Shown here: positions 60,804 to 64,000 of the stretch, in pieces
Position numbering within the stretch: position 1 is the stretch's first letter
Layout: each line of letters opens with the position of its first letter
Source: Streptomyces coffeae
GTDB lineage: Bacteria > Actinomycetota > Actinomycetes > Streptomycetales > Streptomycetaceae
DNA length: 64,000 bases
NCBI RefSeq assembly: GCF_016741875.1
Contig: NZ_JAERRF010000018.1
Coordinates: 121,959-185,958, forward strand
Reading direction: 5' to 3'
Program-made: the position numbers and the translations under genes
Notes under the pieces: model-generated
What the model was told of the DNA's origin: nothing
The model's database searches: none
Seen by the model: only the letters and a program-made list of their open reading frames with translations

Positions 60804-61559
60804 ATGTGCCGGCATCTCGCCTATCTGGGGCCGGAGACCGCCATCGGCGACGTGGTCAGCGCCCCGCCGCACAGTCTGCTCACGCAGTCCTGGGCGCCGC
60901 GGCGGCAGGCCCACGGCACCGTCAACGCCGACGGGTTCGGGGTCGGCTGGTACGCGCCGGACGACCCGGTGCCCGCGCGCTACCGGCGTGCCGGGCCCAT
61001 CTGGGGCGATCTGTCGTTCGCCGATCTCGCCCGGGTGGTGCGCACCGGGGCCCTGATGGCGGCCGTGCGCGACGCCACCGAGGCGAGTGCGGACGGGGAG
61101 GCGGGGGCCTCGCCCTTCGCCTCCGGGATCTGGCTGTTCAGCCACAACGGCGCGGTGCGCCAGTGGCCGCAGTCGCTCGCGGAGGTGGCCGCGTCCCTGC
61201 CACCCGCCGATCTGCTGAGCCTCGAAGCACGCTGTGACTCCGCGCTGGTGTGGGCGCTGGTGCTGCACCGGCTGCGGCTGGGGAACGCACCGGCCGAGGC
61301 GCTGGCCGCGGCCGTCGAGACGGTGGCGGCGGCCGCGCCCGGTTCACGGCTGAACCTGCTGCTCCTGGACGGGTCGACGATCGCCGCCACCGCGTGGGGC
61401 GACACTCTGTGGTACCGGGCCGACCCGGGCCGCGCGGTGGTCGTGGCCTCCGAGCCGTACGACGACGATCCGCACTGGACGGAAGTCCCCGACCGCACTC
61501 TGCTGACCGCCACCCGTACCGATGTTCTCCTCTCTCCCCTCAAGGAGGCTTCCGCGTGA
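60804..61559 (+). CDS. egtC: Gamma-glutamyl hercynylcysteine sulfoxide hydrolase EgtC
   Basis: 251 residues from ATG 60804. A class II glutamine amidotransferase fold in which Cys2 (MCRHLAYLG) becomes the N-terminal nucleophile once Met is removed. VNADGFGVGWYAPD and FSHNGAVRQWPQ are the family's substrate-binding motifs. It cuts glutamate from the EgtB product. Its stop overlaps the egtD start as GTGA. Confidence 0.95.
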   Translation: MCRHLAYLGPETAIGDVVSAPPHSLLTQSWAPRRQAHGTVNADGFGVGWYAPDDPVPARYRRAGPIWGDLSFADLARVVRTGALMAAVRDATEASADGEAGASPFASGIWLFSHNGAVRQWPQSLAEVAASLPPADLLSLEARCDSALVWALVLHRLRLGNAPAEALAAAVETVAAAAPGSRLNLLLLDGSTIAATAWGDTLWYRADPGRAVVVASEPYDDDPHWTEVPDRTLLTATRTDVLLSPLKEASA

Positions 61560-62521
61560 GCCCCTTCACCATGACCCGGACCCTGCCCGTGGACTCCACG
61601 ACCGCTGCACTGCGCGACGATGTGGCCGACGGGCTGACCCGCACCCCCAAGCGGCTGCCGCCGAAGTGGTTCTACGACGCCCGCGGAAGCGAGCTCTTCG
61701 AAGAGATCACCCGGCTGCCCGAGTACTATCCGACCCGCGCGGAGCGGGAGATCCTCATAGCGAGGGCGGCGGAGATCGCCGATACGACCGGGGCGAGAAC
61801 CCTGGTCGAACTGGGCTCCGGGTCTTCGGAGAAGACCCGGCATCTGATCCGGGCGCTGCCCGGTCTGCGGGTCTACGTCCCGGTGGACGTGAGCGAGAGC
61901 GCCCTGGAACCGGCCGGGCGCGCCCTGCTCACCGAGCACCCGGAGCTGACGGTGCACGCCATGGTGGCCGACTTCATGCACGGGCTCACCCTGCCCGAGG
62001 ACTCCCCCGGGCCGCGGCTGCTGGCGTTCCTCGGCGGCACCATCGGCAATCTGCTGCCGTCCGAGCGGCGGGAGTTCTTCACGGCGGTGAGCGCGATGCT
62101 GGCGCCGGGTGACGCGCTGCTGCTCGGCACCGATCTGGTCAAGGACGAGGCCACGCTGGTGGCCGCGTACGACGACGCGCAAGGGGTCACCGCGGCGTTC
62201 AACAAGAACGTGCTCGCGGTGCTCAACCGCGAGCTGGGCGCCGACTTCAACCCGGCGGACTTCGACCATGTCGCGGTCTGGAACGCCGAGGAGGAGTGGA
62301 TGGAGATGCGGCTGCGGGCCCGCAAGGAACTCACCGCGAAGATCCCCGCGATGGATCTCGCGATCCACTTCGCGGCCGGTGAGGAGGTCCGCACCGAGGT
62401 GTCGGCGAAGTTCCGGAAGGAGAAGGTACGGGCCGAACTGGCCGCCGCCGGGCTGGAGTCGCGGCGCTGGTGGACCGATGCCGAGGGACGCTTTGCGCTG
62501 TCGCTGGCGGTGCGTACATAA
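61556..62521 (+). CDS. egtD: Histidine N-alpha-methyltransferase EgtD
   Basis: 321 residues from GTG 61556, with AAGGAGG seven bases upstream, overlapping egtC as GTGA. It trimethylates histidine to hercynine using SAM. Motifs: KRLPPKWFYDARGSELFEEI, LPEYYPTRAERE, LVELGSGSSEKT (SAM motif I), YVPVDVSESAL and FLGGTIGNLLPSER. All match EgtD. Last gene of the operon; egtE, the final C-S lyase gene, is not in this window. A strong terminator follows. Confidence 0.96.
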   Translation: MSPFTMTRTLPVDSTTAALRDDVADGLTRTPKRLPPKWFYDARGSELFEEITRLPEYYPTRAEREILIARAAEIADTTGARTLVELGSGSSEKTRHLIRALPGLRVYVPVDVSESALEPAGRALLTEHPELTVHAMVADFMHGLTLPEDSPGPRLLAFLGGTIGNLLPSERREFFTAVSAMLAPGDALLLGTDLVKDEATLVAAYDDAQGVTAAFNKNVLAVLNRELGADFNPADFDHVAVWNAEEEWMEMRLRARKELTAKIPAMDLAIHFAAGEEVRTEVSAKFRKEKVRAELAAAGLESRRWWTDAEGRFALSLAVRT

Positions 62522-62538
62522 CGGCACAGGGGCGTTTC

Positions 62539-62574
62539 CGGTGGCCGCCGCCCGCGTCCGGGCGGCGGCCACCG
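62539..62574 (+). terminator. Terminator of the egt operon
   Basis: A perfect 16-bp stem (CGGTGGCCGCCGCCCG at 62539-62554, complement at 62559-62574) with a CGTC loop, 18 nt after the egtD stop. Confidence 0.9.
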
Positions 62575-62652
62575 CTGTGAGCACGGGCCTGGGTCTTATC
62601 GATGAGACCGGGGCCACCGCCAAGTGGCGTACCTCTGTGCGAAGATCGCGGC

Positions 62653-63177
62653 GTGAGTGATCTGAGCTTCCGCCATGCCGAAGATGTCGACCTTGCCGCT
62701 GTGGTGCGCCTGCGCGACGACGCCGCCCGCTGGATGCTCGCCCAGGGCGTTACCGGCCAGTGGACACCCGGCGAGCTGGGCGAGGACCACTTCCGCCGTA
62801 TCGCGAAAAGCGGCGAGCTCTGGCTCGCCGAGGCGGCCGGACGCGTCGTCGGGGCCTGGGAGCTGTGGTGGGAGGACGAAGACGCCTGGGGGCCGCAGCC
62901 GCCGACGGCCGGATATGTGCACCGGCTGATGGTCGACCACAGCAGCGTCCCGCCCGGCACCGGACGCCGACTCCTGCGTGCCGCTGAGCGCTGTATTGCC
63001 GAGGCAGGCCGAACACTGGCACGCCTGGACTGCCTCGCCGGCAACGAACGCCTCACCGCGTACTACCTCGACGCCGGCTACCGGATCGTCGGACGCAAGG
63101 AGGGAAAGCCGCAACCCGGCGGCACGCCCAAGTCGTTCACGCTCCTCGAAAAGTCCGTGGGGGAGGCCGGATCCTAG
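62653..63177 (+). CDS. GNAT-family N-acetyltransferase
   Basis: 174 residues from GTG 62653. The GNAT fold runs from LSFRHAEDVDLAAVVRLRDDAARWML to ERLTAYYLDAGYRIVGRKEGK, with the central VHRLMVDHSSVPPGTGRRLLRAAE supplying the acetyl-CoA loop. No ribosome site is seen; GAAGAT (62641-62646) lies at the right distance to be a -10 of a leaderless transcript. The acceptor is unknown. The stop codon TAG lies inside a CCTAGG site, directly at the edge of an IS481-type element. Confidence 0.85.
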   Translation: MSDLSFRHAEDVDLAAVVRLRDDAARWMLAQGVTGQWTPGELGEDHFRRIAKSGELWLAEAAGRVVGAWELWWEDEDAWGPQPPTAGYVHRLMVDHSSVPPGTGRRLLRAAERCIAEAGRTLARLDCLAGNERLTAYYLDAGYRIVGRKEGKPQPGGTPKSFTLLEKSVGEAGS

Positions 63178-63178
63178 G

Positions 63179-64000
63179 GCCTAGGTGTGTTGTCCGGAGA
63201 GGTTGGTGACGCGGCTGGCTGGGGTTTGGCCGCTGATTCCGGTGTGGGGTCGGTGGTAGTTGTACCAGTCCAGCCAGCCGGGAAACGCTGCCTGGCGTTC
63301 GCTTTCTGAGGTGTAGGGCCGCTGGTAGGCCCATTCGTCGAGCAGAGTGCGGTGGAAGCGTTCGACCTTGCCGTTGGTCTGGGGCCGCCAGGGGCGGGTC
63401 CAGCGCGGGCTGATCCCCAGGTCCTGGCAGGTCTGGCGCCAGGTGTTCTTGCTGTAGGCCCAGGCGTTGTCGGTCAGCACCCGTTGAACGGTGACGCCTC
63501 GTGCGGCGAACCAGGCGGTGGCGCGGGTGAGGAAGGCTGCGCAGGTTGGGGCGGTCTCGTCGGGCAGGTTCTCGGTGTAGGCCAGGCGTGTGTGGTCGTC
63601 CAGGGCGGTGTGCAGGTAGGCGTAGCCGGTGCCGGTGCGGTTCTTGCGGCCGGCTGCCCGGCCGAGTTTCTTGTGGCCGCCGCCGTCGGGAATGCGGCCG
63701 AGTTTCTTTACGTCGATGTGGACCAGCTCGCCCGGTCGTGAGTGTTCGTAGCGGCGGACGGGTTCGCCGGTGGCCCGGTCGCAGGCGGCCAGAGGGGGCA
63801 TGTGGTGGCGTTGGAGGATGCGGTGGGCGGTGGAGGCGGCGATGCCGGTGCGGGCCGCCAGTCGCAGTGGGCCGATGCGGTGTTCACGGCGCCTGCGCAG
63901 GACCTGTGCCTCCAGCGCGGTCGGCGTCCGGCGCGGTGAGCGATGCGGACGACTGGAGCGGTCGTGCAGGCCCGCTGTTCCGTGGTGGCGGTAGCGGTGG
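63179..64000. mobile_element. IS481-family insertion sequence (partial, runs off the window)
   Basis: Carries a minus-strand IS481-type transposase. Its left end is at or just after the CCTAGG at 63173-63178; a second CCTAGG lies at 63180-63185. IS481 elements prefer and duplicate NCTAGN sites, so one copy may be the target duplication. The right end lies outside the window, so terminal repeats cannot be compared. Confidence 0.75.
63181..64000 (-). CDS. IS481-family transposase (5' end outside the window)
   Basis: The frame is open from the right edge to the stop at 63181, 273 codons. Upstream of an internal ATG (63801) the frame continues with GLHDRSSRPHRSPRRTPTA and RIGPLRLAARTGIAASTAHRIL, the N-terminal helix-turn-helix region of the family, so 63801 is not the start. 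The rve-type catalytic core has the DDE triad: Asp in VHIDVKKLGRI, Asp in VLTDNAWAY and Glu in TNGKVERFHRTL. The ending NYHRPHTGISGQTPASRV is typical. No frameshift is seen in the visible part, so it may be active. Confidence 0.93.
   Translation of the reverse strand, partial: HRYRHHGTAGLHDRSSRPHRSPRRTPTALEAQVLRRRREHRIGPLRLAARTGIAASTAHRILQRHHMPPLAACDRATGEPVRRYEHSRPGELVHIDVKKLGRIPDGGGHKKLGRAAGRKNRTGTGYAYLHTALDDHTRLAYTENLPDETAPTCAAFLTRATAWFAARGVTVQRVLTDNAWAYSKNTWRQTCQDLGISPRWTRPWRPQTNGKVERFHRTLLDEWAYQRPYTSESERQAAFPGWLDWYNYHRPHTGISGQTPASRVTNLSGQHT

Overview
The window reads as a high-GC actinomycete chromosome, most likely Streptomyces. Codons end almost always in G or C, and most starts are ATG or GTG behind GGAGG-type ribosome sites. 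Signature families include Family 2B encapsulin (EshA), orphan roadblock/LC7 proteins, a SNF2 plus SWIM pair, ergothioneine genes, F420-type PPOX oxidoreductase and actinobacterial HelD. No tRNA, rRNA, CRISPR array or prophage was seen. One insertion sequence (IS481 family) runs off the right edge.

Layout, left part. 1-4.2 kb: the end of an MMPL exporter, a large membrane protein and an OmpR-type two-component pair. 4.3-12.2 kb, all on the minus strand: a secreted FG-GAP propeller protein, a CobW-type GTPase, HelD, a TetR regulator, an aldo/keto reductase and a seven-blade PLL-type lectin. 12.5-20.4 kb, plus strand: a D-2-hydroxyacid dehydrogenase, a MerR-PP2C fusion with its own MerR-type promoter, a polar amino-acid ABC importer, an acetyl esterase and a CoA transferase. 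20.4-30.1 kb: a MarR-controlled ABC exporter, a secreted alpha-amylase, a YkuD lipoprotein, a heterodimeric ABC exporter whose two halves have decayed in a complementary way, and a YdjM-like membrane protein.

Middle part. 30.3-45.2 kb: a Ski2-like helicase, TesB thioesterase, two orphan roadblock proteins (one overlapping a zinc alcohol dehydrogenase), a methyltransferase, a stretch with two decayed genes, and a SNF2 helicase coupled to a SWIM-zinc protein. 45.2-49.3 kb: xylose catabolism, with xylA divergent from xylB-xylR.

Right part. 51.2-54.1 kb: two tandem Family 2B encapsulin shell genes, the most striking system here. No terpene cyclase or other classical cargo lies beside them, but the xylulokinase about 3.3 kb away belongs to a family I recall as a Family 2B cargo class. 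54.5-57.9 kb: a translationally coupled operon of an oxidoreductase and two acyl-CoA dehydrogenases, behind a TetR-type operator. 58.1-62.5 kb: the ergothioneine operon egtABCD (no egtE here). Last come a GNAT acetyltransferase and an IS481-type transposase that meets it at a CTAG site.

Strong hairpins mark several operon ends, notably at 22823-22861, 45180-45216 and 62539-62574. Functions are family-level calls from motifs read by eye; no database search was run.
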